From contig OX352773.1 of the NCBI GenBank assembly GCA_947095535.1, positions 1,302,001 to 1,366,000 of the forward strand: DNA of 64,000 bases. The letters are read 5' to 3'. A program made the position numbers and the translations under genes. The notes under the pieces are model-generated. The model was not told the DNA's origin, did no database searches, and worked only from the letters and a program-made list of their open reading frames with translations. This stretch comes from Poecilobothrus nobilitatus. Its lineage: Eukaryota; Arthropoda; Insecta; Diptera; Dolichopodidae. Positions 12,078 to 23,516 of this stretch are shown piece after piece; within the stretch, counting starts at the first letter, position 1, and the number at the start of each line of letters is the position of its first letter.

Positions 12078-12116
12078 AATAAGTAACATAAAATTAAAAT
12101 TTATGTCACTTATTCA
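12078..12116. repeat. 15-bp inverted repeat
   Basis: The arms AATAAGTAACATAAA and TTTATGTCACTTATT differ at one position and are separated by nine bases. Confidence 0.5.
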
Positions 12117-12881
12117 TAAGTAATACATAATTATAAAATTTCTGATTATGTAGTGCTTTTGAAAGATTTATCATTAGCTTCTTTTTCACAATCATAGTTT
12201 ATTATTCGAAATTAATATTACCTAAAAATTAGGTAGTATTAAGTTATATTTTAAATAAAAGAATATTTACCTACTTGATTGAATTGAAGAATTTTTAATC
12301 CCTTAAGATTTATCTCGTATATATTAAGAAGATCCTATGTATTTGTATCCACCAATTATTTTAGTCACAACTTTTAATTTATTTTCCAGATTTACTAGTA
12401 TTAAGTTAGAAATAAAAAGTATAAATGGTTATAAATAAAAAAGAATTTTAAAAATTTAAATTTAAAACCTTAAACTTTTTTGTAAACAAGGATGCTGTCA
12501 ACCAGATATTGCGGCCATTTTGAATGTAATAAGCAGACCTGTTGGTATTTAGGTGGCCTTGAAAGTTCGCTCAAATTGTCAATTATCATGTCACATATCC
12601 ATATCATAAATTCAATTTTTTTATATTAGCGGCCGCGTCAGTTATAGCTTTCACTGAAATGAAATTAATACGGAAAAAAGTTTCATTGAAAACTTACATT
12701 TGTTTTCGTATAGGCAATTACAGCAATCAGAGAAAACTATCAGTAAAATTATCTGTCAAATGACAATTTTGAAGCCAAAATAAAAATATAAGTATGTAAT
12801 TTAAATTGTTATCAACGTTATTTCGATTTTTGGAAAATAAAGTTTTATTATTTTAATTTATTTATTCATTATTGAAAGAAA

Positions 12882-13172
12882 ATGGTAATAACTAAGAATA
12901 AAAAAAAATTATTTTAATTTACTACCAAACCAATTAAGATAAGAGAAGACCCAGAAGCAAAACAGAAACGTAGTATAATTCCCCAAGAAGCTGAAAATCG
13001 AGAATGGCTAGATGAGGACAAAATTTCGTCAATTGAAGATATCACAAAAAGAGCAGATAAGTATAATTTATTTAATTGCGATTATAAAGTTATAGAAGAA
13101 GCTATTTATTTTTATAAACTTATTTATTTTTATAATAAAATTTTCTTTATATGTACAATACTTTTTATTTAA
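12882..13172 (+). pseudogene. unrecognised ORF with one in-frame stop
   Basis: From the ATG at 12882 the frame runs 11 codons to a TAA (12915-12917), then stays open for 84 codons to TAA at 13170. The open part is charged and compositionally protein-like for its first 60 codons (R-E-D-P-E-A-K-Q-K-R; E-W-L-D-E-D-K-I; C-D-Y-K-V-I-E-E-A) and then becomes AT-driven. About 250 bases upstream there is unusually GC-rich sequence (GCGGCCGC at 12630) for this window. It might be a decayed host exon or the first exon of a gene. I do not recognise the family. Confidence 0.35.
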
Positions 13173-13309
13173 ATTATTTTTAATTTTATTAAAACTTTTC
13201 TTACTTTGTAAATATGTATAATACTTTTACTATAAATTTTCTTTATATGTACACAGATATGCTTTTGGTTTTTGGTATAAAAATATTTGACACAATCAAA
13301 AATTATAAT

Positions 13310-13425
13310 CGAGACTCACATCAATTATGAAATTATTCATACGCGCGATACGAAAGAATCGATTGCAATTCTCTCACAACTACATTCATGTGCTTTCAGT
13401 TCTTGGCCTGTTTACTTAGGTCTTG
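13310..13425. mobile_element. 116-bp TIR element with 8-bp target duplication
   Basis: It begins CGAGACTCACATCAATTAT and ends TTTACTTAGGTCTTG. The flanks are identical 8-mers, ATTATAAT at 13302-13309 and 13426-13433. Both ends match those of the 881-bp element nested at 55109-55989, so the two define one family with C(A/G)AGAC termini and 8-bp duplications. It is too small to encode anything. Confidence 0.8.
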
Positions 13426-13433
13426 ATTATAAT

Positions 13434-14478
13434 TTAAAACTTATTTCTTGGCTATACTGAATTGTGGTGTAGCTATACTGCAGTGGTATAGCATTTAGCG
13501 CTGCATTGTTGTATTGAACAAATTACAGCAAAATTAAATGACATTTAATTTTGTGCGACATTTTGTATATTTTTATTTTATTTAAATCGTATATTTTTTT
13601 TTAAATCTTATATTTCTTATCTGAAAATTTATCAATTTTTAAAAAAATGCTGGACATCCAAAAATTCCCACAAAATTTTGTGTAAACAAAAATTTTTGGA
13701 ATTAAAATATAAACATATAAACGTCAATAAAAAGTCACTACATAATTCAGCGTAAAATTTTCTTGCTGCAAAATTCAAGTAGCGCTAGATAAAAAAAATC
13801 GTTCAGTAGCAAATTGTATCGAGCGCTGAAGTTTTTTGTAGCGCTAGATGCTACTGAACCCGACCAATAACATTCATTTTTTTATTTTTAAAACTTCAAT
13901 TTAAATTGAAGGACATTTTGGAGTGTTTGGCCCATTTAAACTCTACTAAGTAGAGGGACTCCTCAGTAGGTAACTTGTAGTGTCTGACTACCTACCCAAC
14001 TCCAACTAAATTTTTAACCGCCGCAATGTGTTCAATTCTGAACCTGACGTCTTCCATCTAATCACCTAAAATTACAGAAAAGAAAACACAAAAGATCATT
14101 TCTATTAATAAATTTAAGGTATACTTATATGAATCCAGTGCAGCGGCCTCTTCACCAGCTCCAGCCCCGTCAGTTTCTTCCAGTCAGCGGCGACGACTCG
14201 ACATTGAATTATTTATATTTTTATTAATTTAAAAATCTTGTAAACTTCTGTTTACACTTTTACAATATTTTCTTCTGATTATTGAGTAATCTAATAATTA
14301 CAAATTGTCAAATGTCAATCCAATTCTTTTTTCTTTCTTAATAATGTTTCATTTTGTGTTGTACTTATTTCACTTATTAAGAATTAAAATGAAAGTAATT
14401 ATTAAAATTGAAGTTACATTATAATCTAATAGATGGCTCTGTCCTTTGATCACAGAATATGTAAAATCAGAAATAGTA
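13434..14478. other. intergenic segment, partly higher complexity
   Basis: No gene recognised. 13790-13860 has two imperfect GTAGCGCTAGAT motifs and a GAGCGCTGAAG. 13925-14050 is less AT-rich than its surroundings (CTACTAAGTAGAGGGACTCC) but has no open frame. Confidence 0.4.
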
Positions 14479-14886
14479 GGTCCCTTCAAGCGACAAATTA
14501 AATTTTAATAAGTTAACTTATTATCTAATAAGAAGCCTTGTCTCGTGAGCGTGTTTTTTGCAGAAAAAATTATTATTTCTTATTATTTGACATGTATAAT
14601 ACTGATTTTGACTTTTGTAGTTGTTAAATGAAAATAATAAATTATTTTTTAATAAGTTATTTGAAAAACTAACCTTGAGGCTTATTAGTTTTTAAATAAG
14701 CGAGTAATTTTTAATCCGTTCATTTATATTATTTGTTCCAAAAGTGTAGCAAACTTTTTATTAGTTGAGTAATTTTTAAAGTTCTCTGATTGGTTGAGAA
14801 TGCTACACAGCCTTATAACGAACGGAATGAAAACTGCCAAAAATAATAAGTTAACTTATTAAAATTAATGTGTCTCGTGAAGGGAC
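14479..14886. mobile_element. 408-bp TIR element (MITE-like)
   Basis: The left end GGTCCCTTCAAGCGACA and the right end, whose complement is AGTCCCTTCACGAGACACA, continue into a matching AATAAGTTAACTTATTA block. The total inverted repeats are about 45 bases. No clear target duplication and no coding content. Confidence 0.7.
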
Positions 14887-15131
14887 TTTATATATAATAA
14901 TACTACGATACTGCTTATAGATTAGATACTAACAGAAATAGATAACGCAAGCAGAACAAAAAATGTCAATAAGAATTCTCAAAATTTTTTCAGATTTTAA
15001 GTGCCCCATTTGATCTCTATTTTTTTCCTATTCTTTTTTCTCTTTCTCAAATCTCCTCAATAGTTCTTTTAAAAAAATATCCTCGTGAATATTTATTTGA
15101 TTCTATTTTAATTTTAGATAGGTACGTACAT

Positions 15132-17860
15132 TTTTTTTTTTTTTACGTGGATTGGTGTGGAATCTTCGAAAGATACAGACCGCCCCGTAGCAGAAGTGTA
15201 TGCCGGATTCTTACCGACTAAACCATACTCTTACCTTATTAAAACTAGTCAAACTGACTAACCATTAATTTTTTGCTATCTTGTTTTGAATATAGGTTTT
15301 ATGTACTTTCCCTAAGGAAATCTGTACTTCGTACTATATCTAAAGCTCTTTTTCTTTTAAGCCTTCCTATAATAATTTGATTATTTATTAGTTGAGCAGC
15401 TTCAAGATTTATATGCTCTTCTAAACGAGCTTTATGTTTTATGGCATATCTACTTATTTCATCTATAACTTGGGGAATTTGTAAATCTCTGTGAATGTCA
15501 CTATTACGTACATACCAAGGAGCATTTACTATGTTACGTAGGACTTTATTCTGAAAGGATTGTATTTTTTCAATATGCGTTTTCTTGGCACAACCCCAAA
15601 GTTGAATGCCATATAACCATATAGGTTTAATTACTTGGTAATTAAATTAACACTTTATTAAATATTGGTAGTTTAGACTTACGCCCTAGGAGCCAGTAAT
15701 TTTCTTTATATTTATTTTCAAGTTCTAGTTTTTTCTTTTTAACCTTAGCTTGACATCCAGTGTCATTCCTAGGTATTTTGCAGAATTTTCGATTGATACA
15801 AATACACCGTTTAAATTTATTTTAGGTGGGTTCTTTATATTTCTATAGGAAAAATTAACATGCACAGATTTAGATTCATTTAGTTTTATTTTCCATTTGA
15901 TAGTCCAGTAACATATTTTTTCACTTGCTTTTTGTAATTTTTTTGTAGCTTCGTCAATATTCGATCCTACTGCCAATATTGCAGTATCGTCAGCAAATGT
16001 TGCTACAGTTACATTTTCTACTTCTGGTAGATCACTTGTATAAAGCATGTACAATATAGGACCTAGAATACTGTCTTGAGGCACAACTGCTTTTATTTCT
16101 CTTAGTGTAGAGTACTCTTCATCTTGTTTAATTCTAAAAAATCTTTCAGACAAATACGATTCGAGTATCTCTATATATTGTAACGGTATCAATCTTCTTA
16201 ATTTAAATATTCTAGTCTAATAAACGTCTAGAAATATTGTGGAGCATATTTGTTTTTCTTCGAATGCTTCTTCTATAATATTTGTTATTCTATGAACTTG
16301 GTCAATTATTGCATGCTTGGATCTAAAACCAAATTGATGGTTAGGAATTAAATTTTTATTTTCTATAATTGGCTTCAGCCTTTTTAACAACAGTTTTTCA
16401 AAAGTTTTGACATAATTGGTAGCAGAGATATTGGCCTATAAGATTTCGCATCATTTAATGGCTTCCCTGGTTTTGCTGTCATAATAACTTCTGCCACTTT
16501 CCAAGCGCTCGGAACGTACTTCAATTTTACTGCCGCATTTATGATTTTTGTCAAAAATCTTAGGGCTTTTTGTGGAAGCTCTTTTATAATCTGAGCTGTA
16601 ATGAGATCAAAACCTGGGGCTTTTTTCAAGTTTAGAGTTTTTATTATTTCACTAATTTCTTCTTGTGTAAATGGATTAATAGTGTTTTCTTCTATTATAA
16701 CATTGTCTAATAAACAAAGATCAGAATTTATATCGTTTGGTTTGAATACATTTTCTAAATAATCTGCAAATAATTCGACTTTATCTTTATTATCCTTTGC
16801 CCAAATTCCGTCTGGTTTCATGAGCGACGGGGCGTGCTTAATCGGCTTTTTTACACTCTTCGTTGCTTTTCACAACGAGTAATTTGATTCTTTTGTTGCC
16901 GATAAACCTTTTATATAATTTTCATATGCTACTGATTTTAGAATCTTGATTTTTCTTTTAAGAGATTGTGATAATCTGTTCAAAATCTTCTTATCATCAG
17001 GGTGATGAGATTGTTGCCATCTACGTCTAGCCCTTCTTTTTCGTTTTATTAAATCAGTTATCTCTCTGGGATAAATATTTGCTGCTGACCTATATTCAAT
17101 TATTTTTGTGTTACTCCAAGCAGCTTTTTGAATTATATTAATAAAGCCTTCAAGTTCCAGATCTAATTGTTCTTTTGATTGTAAATTTATTTCTAAATTA
17201 ATGTTGCTTACGATTTCATATTTAAAGCTTAACCAATCTGTTGTATTATTTGTCAGTGTGGGCTTATTTAGTTTTCTAGTTATTTTTTCATTCAAATCTA
17301 GTATAACAGCAGAGTGTTCAGAATCTAGATCATGGTTATCTTCTAGATTTATATAGTTGCCTGAAATTCTTTTGGTTATGAAGAAGTCAATTAGATCTGG
17401 AACCTTGTTGGTGTCTGTGGGCCAATAAGTTGGTTTGCCAGTCAAATGATGGCAACAACCTAACTCTTGAATAGCTTTCTTTAGCTCTCTACCTCTAGTT
17501 GAGGTTGTTCTAGAACCCCAATCAGTATGTTTGGCATTATAATCACCTCCTAGCAAAAATTTATGTCCGTGGACATTTAGGAGTTCTTTAAAAATATTTT
17601 TCTTAATATTGCATCTTGGTGGACAATATACTGCACCAATATTAAGGTCTTGTTTAGTAGATGAAATTTTGACCATAGAAAGCTGTATTTCTTCAGACTC
17701 AATTTTGAATTTTTCATTATGTTTTATAGTGCTTTTTATTAGAATTGCACTATCTCCTCTCGGCTGATTACTAGGATGAACTGCCTTATAGCATTCATAA
17801 CCTAGTATCTTAAAGTTTGAGTTTATTGTCAAATGAGTCTCTGATATCAGACATATATCA
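15132..17860 (-). mobile_element. Jockey-clade non-LTR retrotransposon, 5' truncated
   Basis: The element is flanked by a perfect 14-bp duplication, ATAGGTACGTACAT, at 15118-15131 and 17861-17874. It ends in a poly(A) tail (T-run at 15131-15144 on the plus strand). It retains most of ORF2: an apurinic-type endonuclease, then reverse transcriptase, then the C-terminus and 3' UTR. ORF1 and the first part of the endonuclease are missing, the usual 5' truncation of target-primed integration. At least one nonsense codon and one frameshift in ORF2 make it inactive. A second, inverted copy with high similarity lies at 21916-23516. Confidence 0.92.
15300..16821 (-). pseudogene. Jockey ORF2 reverse transcriptase part
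   Basis: This is the reverse transcriptase of the element above. 16384-16821 holds the N-terminal part (K-A-P-G-F-D-L-I; Y-R-P-I-S-L-L-P) and then shifts frame near 16390. 15725-16192 holds the palm with F-A-D-D-T-A-I-L. The stretch before it reads V-V-P-Q-D-S, where the family usually has P-Q-G-S. C-terminal sequence continues in other frames to about 15300. The breaks show that it is not translatable as one protein. Confidence 0.88.
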
Positions 17861-17874
17861 ATAGGTACGTACAT
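16822..17874 (-). pseudogene. Jockey ORF2 endonuclease part
   Basis: This is the endonuclease that would nick target DNA for retrotransposition. Residues I-S-E-T-H, then G-G-D-Y-N-A-K-H-T-D-W-G-S-R, P-D-L-I-D-F and S-E-H-S-A-V are the expected motifs of the Jockey EEP domain. The first about 30 residues of the domain are gone. The frame opens with an ATG that belongs to the target-site duplication, not to the element. A TGA sits where the clade normally has Trp (Y-S-L-x-K-A-T-K, about 16870). After it the same frame continues to the ATG at 16821, at the start of the reverse transcriptase region. Confidence 0.88.
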
Positions 17875-18021
17875 GATAAAAATTTTTTTTTCTTTTTTTC
17901 TTCAAAAACTTCTTTTTAGAAGAATGCATTTGAATAAAAGACAATATTGCCATATCATTTGTATGATTCACGAAATTTTTTTTTGAAACTAAAGCGTTAA
18001 AATTTTTTTAAGTATTTATTT

Positions 18022-18212
18022 ATTTTTTTTTTTTTTATGCATTTCTCTGCCACATAAATATGGACAGGAAATTACACAGCCTTTCCTGTTCAGGCGTGGC
18101 TGTAAATGTCGGGGGGAATAACTCTTACGATGTGTGTGGGATTCGAACCCACACTCCCTCGGTGTTTCCAGCGTATTTTATACGCTCTTACTCACTAGAC
18201 CACCAAAGCCCC
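18022..18212 (-). mobile_element. tRNA-derived SINE, copy 1
   Basis: On the minus strand it runs from a tRNA-like head (A-box TGGTCTAGTGAG, B-box GGTTCGAATCC) through a unique body (CAGCCACGCCTGAACAGGAA, AATTTCCTGTCCA) to an A-rich tail, seen as a T-run at 18022-18036. It would be transcribed by RNA polymerase III and mobilised by a LINE. It lies next to the repeat split by the Jockey insertion. No clean target duplication was found. Confidence 0.9.
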
Positions 18213-18240
18213 AACCAAAATAAATATGTCCCCCACTATA

Positions 18241-18456
18241 AGCCCAAATTATATATGTATGTACATACTTATGTAGGTATAAATAATATACATATGTATA
18301 TACTAGCATAGATATAATAAAATATAGCTTGGCAGCTTGGGGCACAAATAAGCCCCAACTATATATGTATGTACATATTTATGTAGGTATAAATAATATA
18401 CATATGTACATATGTATATACTAGCATAGATATAATAAAATATAGCTTGCCAGCTT
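18241..18456 (+). repeat. about 110-bp tandem duplication
   Basis: Two direct units, about 18241-18338 and 18351-18456, share TATATATGTATGTACATA, GTATAAATAATATACATATG and ATAAAATATAGCTTG. They contain internal TATG-type microsatellite. Non-coding. Confidence 0.8.
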
Positions 18457-19385
18457 CTCTTTCTCTTTAATGTGTTTCCTATTCAACCATTTTCAGCTAA
18501 AAATTGAAATATGTTTTGTCTAATGCGAAATCAGCTGCTTTAATTTTGTACAATTTATGCGTTAAAAGCATATAGAACAGTTTCTTTATTTTGAAATCAA
18601 ATCAGTACTCGATCAGTACATCTGACAGTACTCGAAGCAATAGCAGAAGCTGCAATAAAAGTATAGATCAGAATAATAAATCAAAATAAGAGAAAAATAA
18701 TAGGTAAGAGAAATTATTTAAAAAAATATTTATTCATGATTGAATTAGAGAATTTTCGAAAAAGTGTTCAATTTTATTGTGATGTAAAAATATAAAAATT
18801 TATGCTTTATTCATTTTAAAATTAAAATTTTTTGATTTAAATGTAATATTATTGAAAATTAAATATTTTTCATGTACAAAAAATATGAAGTCAAAAAACC
18901 GGGAAAGTTTCTTTTAGCGGAAATATTTCCGGGAAAAACTAAATAATGTAAAAACTGGTATAAGATAGCGAGAGTTGCCCTTCATTTAGTTAGTATAATT
19001 TTCTATGCGTATAACTTTTTTTTGTAAGTTGTCAAAATATTTATAAATTTTGTTCCAAAAATCTTTTGAAAATAAGTTTTCTTTTTATAAATATTTTCTG
19101 CATCAAAAATTGGAATTTTTGATTCGAGGATGTCCAGGTTTATTTAACGGAAAAGTGGGGAAAAAAACTTACTTGTTCAATTTTTGACACTACGAGAAAA
19201 TTTATTTTATTTATTTTGATTGGTTTTCAATAGACCAGAATACAGAATAAAAAATATTAAGATTTCGGAGAATATTTTATTTTATTTTTGAATGAAAATT
19301 TTATAATAAATAGTTGTAAACCGTTAAATAAATTGAAAACAATAAGTGTATGAGTTTTTTTGTAAATTTATTTATTTAATTTTAG
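18457..19385. other. AT-rich intergenic segment
   Basis: No gene seen. 18898-18940 has a small inverted motif (ACCGGGAAAG and TTTCCGGGAA). Confidence 0.4.
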
Positions 19386-19905
19386 TTGTAAACATAGATA
19401 TATTATTAATAGATAGGCAGTGAAGAAAATATTTTCAGCCAATTTTGAGAAACAGCTGAGTGAACCGTGCATATGTATTGCTTTAGTTTTGTCAGAAATA
19501 GGTTCCTAAAAGGTGAAATAAATTTATTTCTATTTTTTTTAAGGATTTTATCACTTATTTTGTTACTTTACAAGTTGTTAAAATTTTGAATAACCTTAAT
19601 TATATTAAATTTTAATTTTAAAAACAAAATATATCAATTATTAAGAAATATAAAAATTTAAAATCTCGGAATGAAACTGGTTATGAAAAACTGCTTTATA
19701 TTATTTTAATAAATATAAACAGCTGAGTGAACGAAATGTATACATATTATAAAATGCATATGTATTTTATATTAAAATGCATATGTATTTATATTTAAAT
19801 GCATATTATAAAATGCATATGTAGATAGGAAAACACATAAGAAAAAAAGGAACGGCTATACATAACTTCCCATCTATTAGTTAATATGTCTATGGTTGTA
19901 AACAT
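19386..19905. mobile_element. inverted-repeat-bounded element (MITE-like)
   Basis: The left arm around CATAGATATATTATTAATAG (19393-19423) and the right-arm complement CATAGACATATTAACTAATAG (19866-19897) match with a few differences. Two internal direct copies of AACAGCTGAGTGAAC lie at about 19450 and 19721. The same terminal vocabulary occurs in inverted arrangement at 34450-34945. No coding. Confidence 0.5.
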
Positions 19906-20221
19906 ATTTCAGTTTAAAAGAACAATAACAGTTTATCAAAAAACATCACAAAGTTTCAACAATTTTAATGTAGAATTATTTATTTTTAGATGAAGGAGAA
20001 AATTAGATTATTTAGAATAATTTATCAAATAAAAATGATTTTGATTATTACGAATTACCTTCACTTGAAAAATTTATATTGCTAAATAATTCATTTTATT
20101 ATAAAACTTCTTTAAAAATTAAAAAATTATTAATATGAATACACGTTAAAAAAATAAGGAGGAATTTTATAGTTTGTACTTACTAAATTTAAAAGTTTTG
20201 TTTTTCAAATATGTATGTGCC

Positions 20222-21870
20222 TCTTTCTTGTTTACAGACTTCCGACATTATATTGTCTAGGATGACTCTGAAGAGCACTGGTTATGAACGGTTGACGTCC
20301 TTTTCGTCCGGCACTCCTTTTTTTTAATGCTCCCCATATGGCAATTCTTTTTACGGTGTCGAAGGCTTTCTTGAAGTTCACGAATAGCAGGCAAATAGGA
20401 GAACTCCATTCAATCGATTGTTCGATGATGATTCGCAGAGTCTTTGATTAGTCTACGCAGCTTCTATGGGGACGAAAGCCTGCTTGCTCGTCGCGTAGCT
20501 CTGGTTAATTTTTTTCCTGAATTCTGCCATGCATTGTAGTTGCTATGATCTTGTATACTGAATTGAGGAAAGTGATTCCGCACCAGTTAATGCAACCTTT
20601 GAGGTCACCTTTCATTGGTATTTTAATTATTGTACCCTTTTTCCAAGATTGAGGTAGCCTTTCATTTTCCCAAATTTCTATAATGTGAGGTCTCAGATGT
20701 TTCCCTGAGGTATTTAGACATTGTAGTATTTCTGCTAAAATGCCATCAGCTCCAACTGCTTTGTGTCTCTTTACTTTTGTGATGCCTTCTTTGATCTCGA
20801 TTAATGTGTTCTGATGTTCTCTTCATCCTTTTGTTTTGTTCTTGGGTGTTAGTTAATTCTTTTTGCCATTCCGATCTTTTATGGGATGTGATGTTGTGCT
20901 CTTTTTGTTAGTGAGCCGGTTCACAATTTAGTGGAGTTTCCTTGTATCATTCTGACCTGCACCTGCTTCTACATTTACGGCAAATTTTCTCAGGAACTTT
21001 CTATCTGGAATTATCTCTTCCCTACGTTCGCATTTCTTTACTTCATTTAATTATTATATTTTTGCTAGCACTTTGTAATGCTCCTTGGTAACAATTTTGC
21101 TATTTAGCTTTCTCTTTATCTCTTATCTTTGTAATATGAGGTGCCATCTGTTCTCGGATATCCATGGCGTTTGGTTTCTCTTCTCAGTATCGAGTTTATT
21201 TCTTGCAATACGGTTTCTTCATTCCAATCTTGTTGTTGATCTATACATTGGTTTTGAATTATGATTATCATATTGTTCTGGATATGTGAATGTTGAAGGT
21301 TTAGGAGATTTAGCTTCTGTTTCCTGTCATGGCTTTGACATCAGATTGAAATTGAAATGCGTCAAATTTCAATTTCAATCTGATATTCCTTATGATAAGT
21401 TCGCCATCGCTATCTATGTCGGCTCTCCTTTTATTTCAAATATCTAAGTAGCATCGAACACTACCATCTTCTGCCTATGCATATATGGTTTTTTTGGTTG
21501 TGCATTTTCCCATTTGGTGAGTTCCACGTATATTTGTTAATTTCTTTATGGGGAAAGATGATGACCTCCTTGAAATATTTGACAGATCTCAGTACAGCCC
21601 TTCGCCGTTTTTATTCCTTATTCCGCATCCATGCTTTGTAATTGTGTTTCTATTAGTATTTTGGTTTCCCACTTTCGCAAGAAGTCACCCATGAGAATCA
21701 AGATATTGCTTTTACGGATAGTATTGAGTACAAGTGAGCTGTTCGTATCTCACCTTTTGTTATATCTTCGGAATTCTTCTGTTGATATAAAATTGAACTA
21801 GAGAGATATTTCTAATTTTGCAACGAAATTGGACCGTAATAATCCTATCTGACACTGCTTTGCAGCTATA
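20222..21870 (-). mobile_element. RTE-like non-LTR retrotransposon, degenerate
   Basis: The minus-strand translation, broken by several stops and shifts, shows a reverse transcriptase region: G-D-L-K-G-C-I-N-W (about 20575-20615), Q-A-G-F-R-P (about 20455-20500) and F-V-N-F-K-K-A-F-D-T-V (20354-20386). Upstream there is an endonuclease tail with G-A-D-I-D-S-D followed by I-R-L-K-L-K (about 21350-21420). These are typical of RTE-type ORFs. Base composition is visibly less AT-rich than the neighbourhood. The 5' end abuts a second Jockey copy in opposite orientation. It is inactive. Confidence 0.75.
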
Positions 21871-21915
21871 TATGAAATATATGAAAAATACATTTTTTTT
21901 TTTTATCATTCTACC

Positions 21916-23516
21916 CAAAGGATAATAAAGATAAAGTCGAATTATTTGCAGATCATTTAGAAAATATATTCAAACCAAACGATATCAATTCTGATCTTTG
22001 TTTATTAGGCAATGTTATAATAGAAGAAAACACTATTAATCCATTTACACAAGAAGAAATTAGTGAAATAATAAAAACTCTAAAGTAGAAAAAAGCCCTA
22101 GGTTTTGATCTTATTACATCTCAGATTATAAAAGAGCTTCCACAAAAAGCCCTAAGATTTTTGACAAAAATCATAAATGCGGCAGTAAAATTGAAGTACG
22201 CTCCGAGCGCTTGGAAAGTGGCAGAAGTTATTATGATTGTAAAACCAGGGAAGCCATTAAATGAGGCGAAATCTTATAGGCCAATATCTCTGCTACCCAT
22301 TATGTCAAAACTTTATGAAAAACTGTTATTAAAAAGGGTGAAACCAATTATAGAAAATAAAAATTTAATTCCTAACCATCAATTTGGTTTTAGATCGAAG
22401 CATGCAACAATTGACCAAGTTCATAGAATAACAAATGTTATAGAAAAAGCATTCGAAGAAAAACAAATATGCTCCACAATATTTCTAGACGTAGCACAAG
22501 CATTTGACAAAGTTTGGCACGAAGGTTTAATATTTAAATTAAGAAGATTGATACCGTTACAATATATAGAGATACTAGAATCGTACTTGTCTGAAAGATT
22601 TTTTAGAATTAAACAAGATGAAGAGTACTCTATACTAAGAGAAATAAAAGCAGTTGTGCCTCAAGATAGTATTCTAGGTCCTATATTGTACTTGCTTTAT
22701 ACAAGTGATCTACCAGAAGTAGAAAATGTAACTGTAGCAACATTTGCTGACGATACTGCAATATTGGCAGTAGGATCGAATATTGACGAAGCTACAAAAA
22801 ATTACAAAAAGCAAGTGAAAAAATATGTTACTGGACTATCAAATGGAAAATAAAACTAAATGAATCTAAATCTGTGCATGTTAATTTTTGTTATAGAAAT
22901 ATAAAGAATCCAGCTAAAAGAAATTTAAACGGTGTATTTGTATCAATCGAAAATTCTGCAAAATTCCTAGGAATGACACTGGATGTCAAGTTACGGTGGA
23001 ATGAATACGTTAAAAAGAAAAAACTAGAACTTGAAAATAAATATAGAGAAAATTACTGGCTCCTAGAGCGTAAGTCTAAACTAGCAATATATAATAAAGT
23101 GTTAATTTACAACCAAATAATTAAACCTATATGGTTATATGGCATTCAACTTTGGGGTTGTGCCAAGAAAACGCATATTGAAAAAATATAATCTTTTCAG
23201 AATAAAGTCCTACGTAACATAGTAAGTGCTCCCTGGTATGTACGTAATAGTGACATTCACAGAGATTTACAAATTCCCAAAGTTATAGATGAAATAAGTA
23301 GATATGCCATAAAACATAAAGCTCGTTTAGAAGAGCATATAAATCTTGAAGCTGCTCAACTAATAAATAATCAAATTATTATAGGAAGGCTTAAAATAAA
23401 AAGAGCTTTAGATATAGTACGAAGTTCAGATTTCCTTAGGGAAAGTACATAAAACCTATATTCAAAACAAGATAGCAAAAAATTTATGGTTAGTCAGTAT
23501 GACTAGTTTTAATAAG
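21916..23516 (+). mobile_element. Jockey non-LTR retrotransposon, second copy (both ends lost)
   Basis: Similarity to the 15-18 kb Jockey starts abruptly at CAAAGGATAATAAAG (21916) and stops after TTTTAATAAGG (about 23516). The 5' half, including the whole endonuclease, and the 3' UTR with poly(A) are both missing. No target duplication was found. The reverse transcriptase is longer here than in copy 1. The frame 22161-22853 carries F-G-F-R-S-K-H, F-L-D-V-A-Q-A-F-D-K-V-W-H and F-A-D-D-T. A shift near 22800 moves into 22874-23191, which ends early, and a stop lies at 22087. Inactive. Confidence 0.9.

Larger units (their letters stand above)
10361..12570. repeat. diverged inverted-repeat pair bracketing 2.2 kb
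   Basis: The left arm 10361-10434 and the right arm 12485-12570 (reverse complement) share CCACCTA, ACAGRYCTGCTT, then AAATGGCC and AAT, at roughly three-quarters identity by eye. Between them lie the strumpellin exons and a SINE fragment. No target-site duplication is evident. The arms may be the ends of an old DNA element, or two unrelated copies of one repeat. Confidence 0.5.
14936..18016 (+). repeat. dispersed repeat split by a Jockey insertion
   Basis: 14936-15131 plus 17861-18016 together match one continuous stretch at 33967-34325 (GATAACGCAAGCAGAACAAA ... ATGATTCACGAA). The copy at 34 kb has no insertion and thus shows the pre-insertion state. A third, inverted and more diverged fragment is at about 37150-37250. 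The repeat itself is non-coding and of unknown type. Confidence 0.85.

Noticed and set aside
12630..12640. GCGGCCGC as a cloning-site or vector trace
   Set aside because: A single 8-mer with no adjacent vector-like sequence; it can occur naturally.
18060..18311. 83-codon ORF, with similar ones at 32850, 48686, 52380 and 61106
   Set aside because: These are antisense readings of the tRNA-derived SINE, recurring because the SINE recurs.
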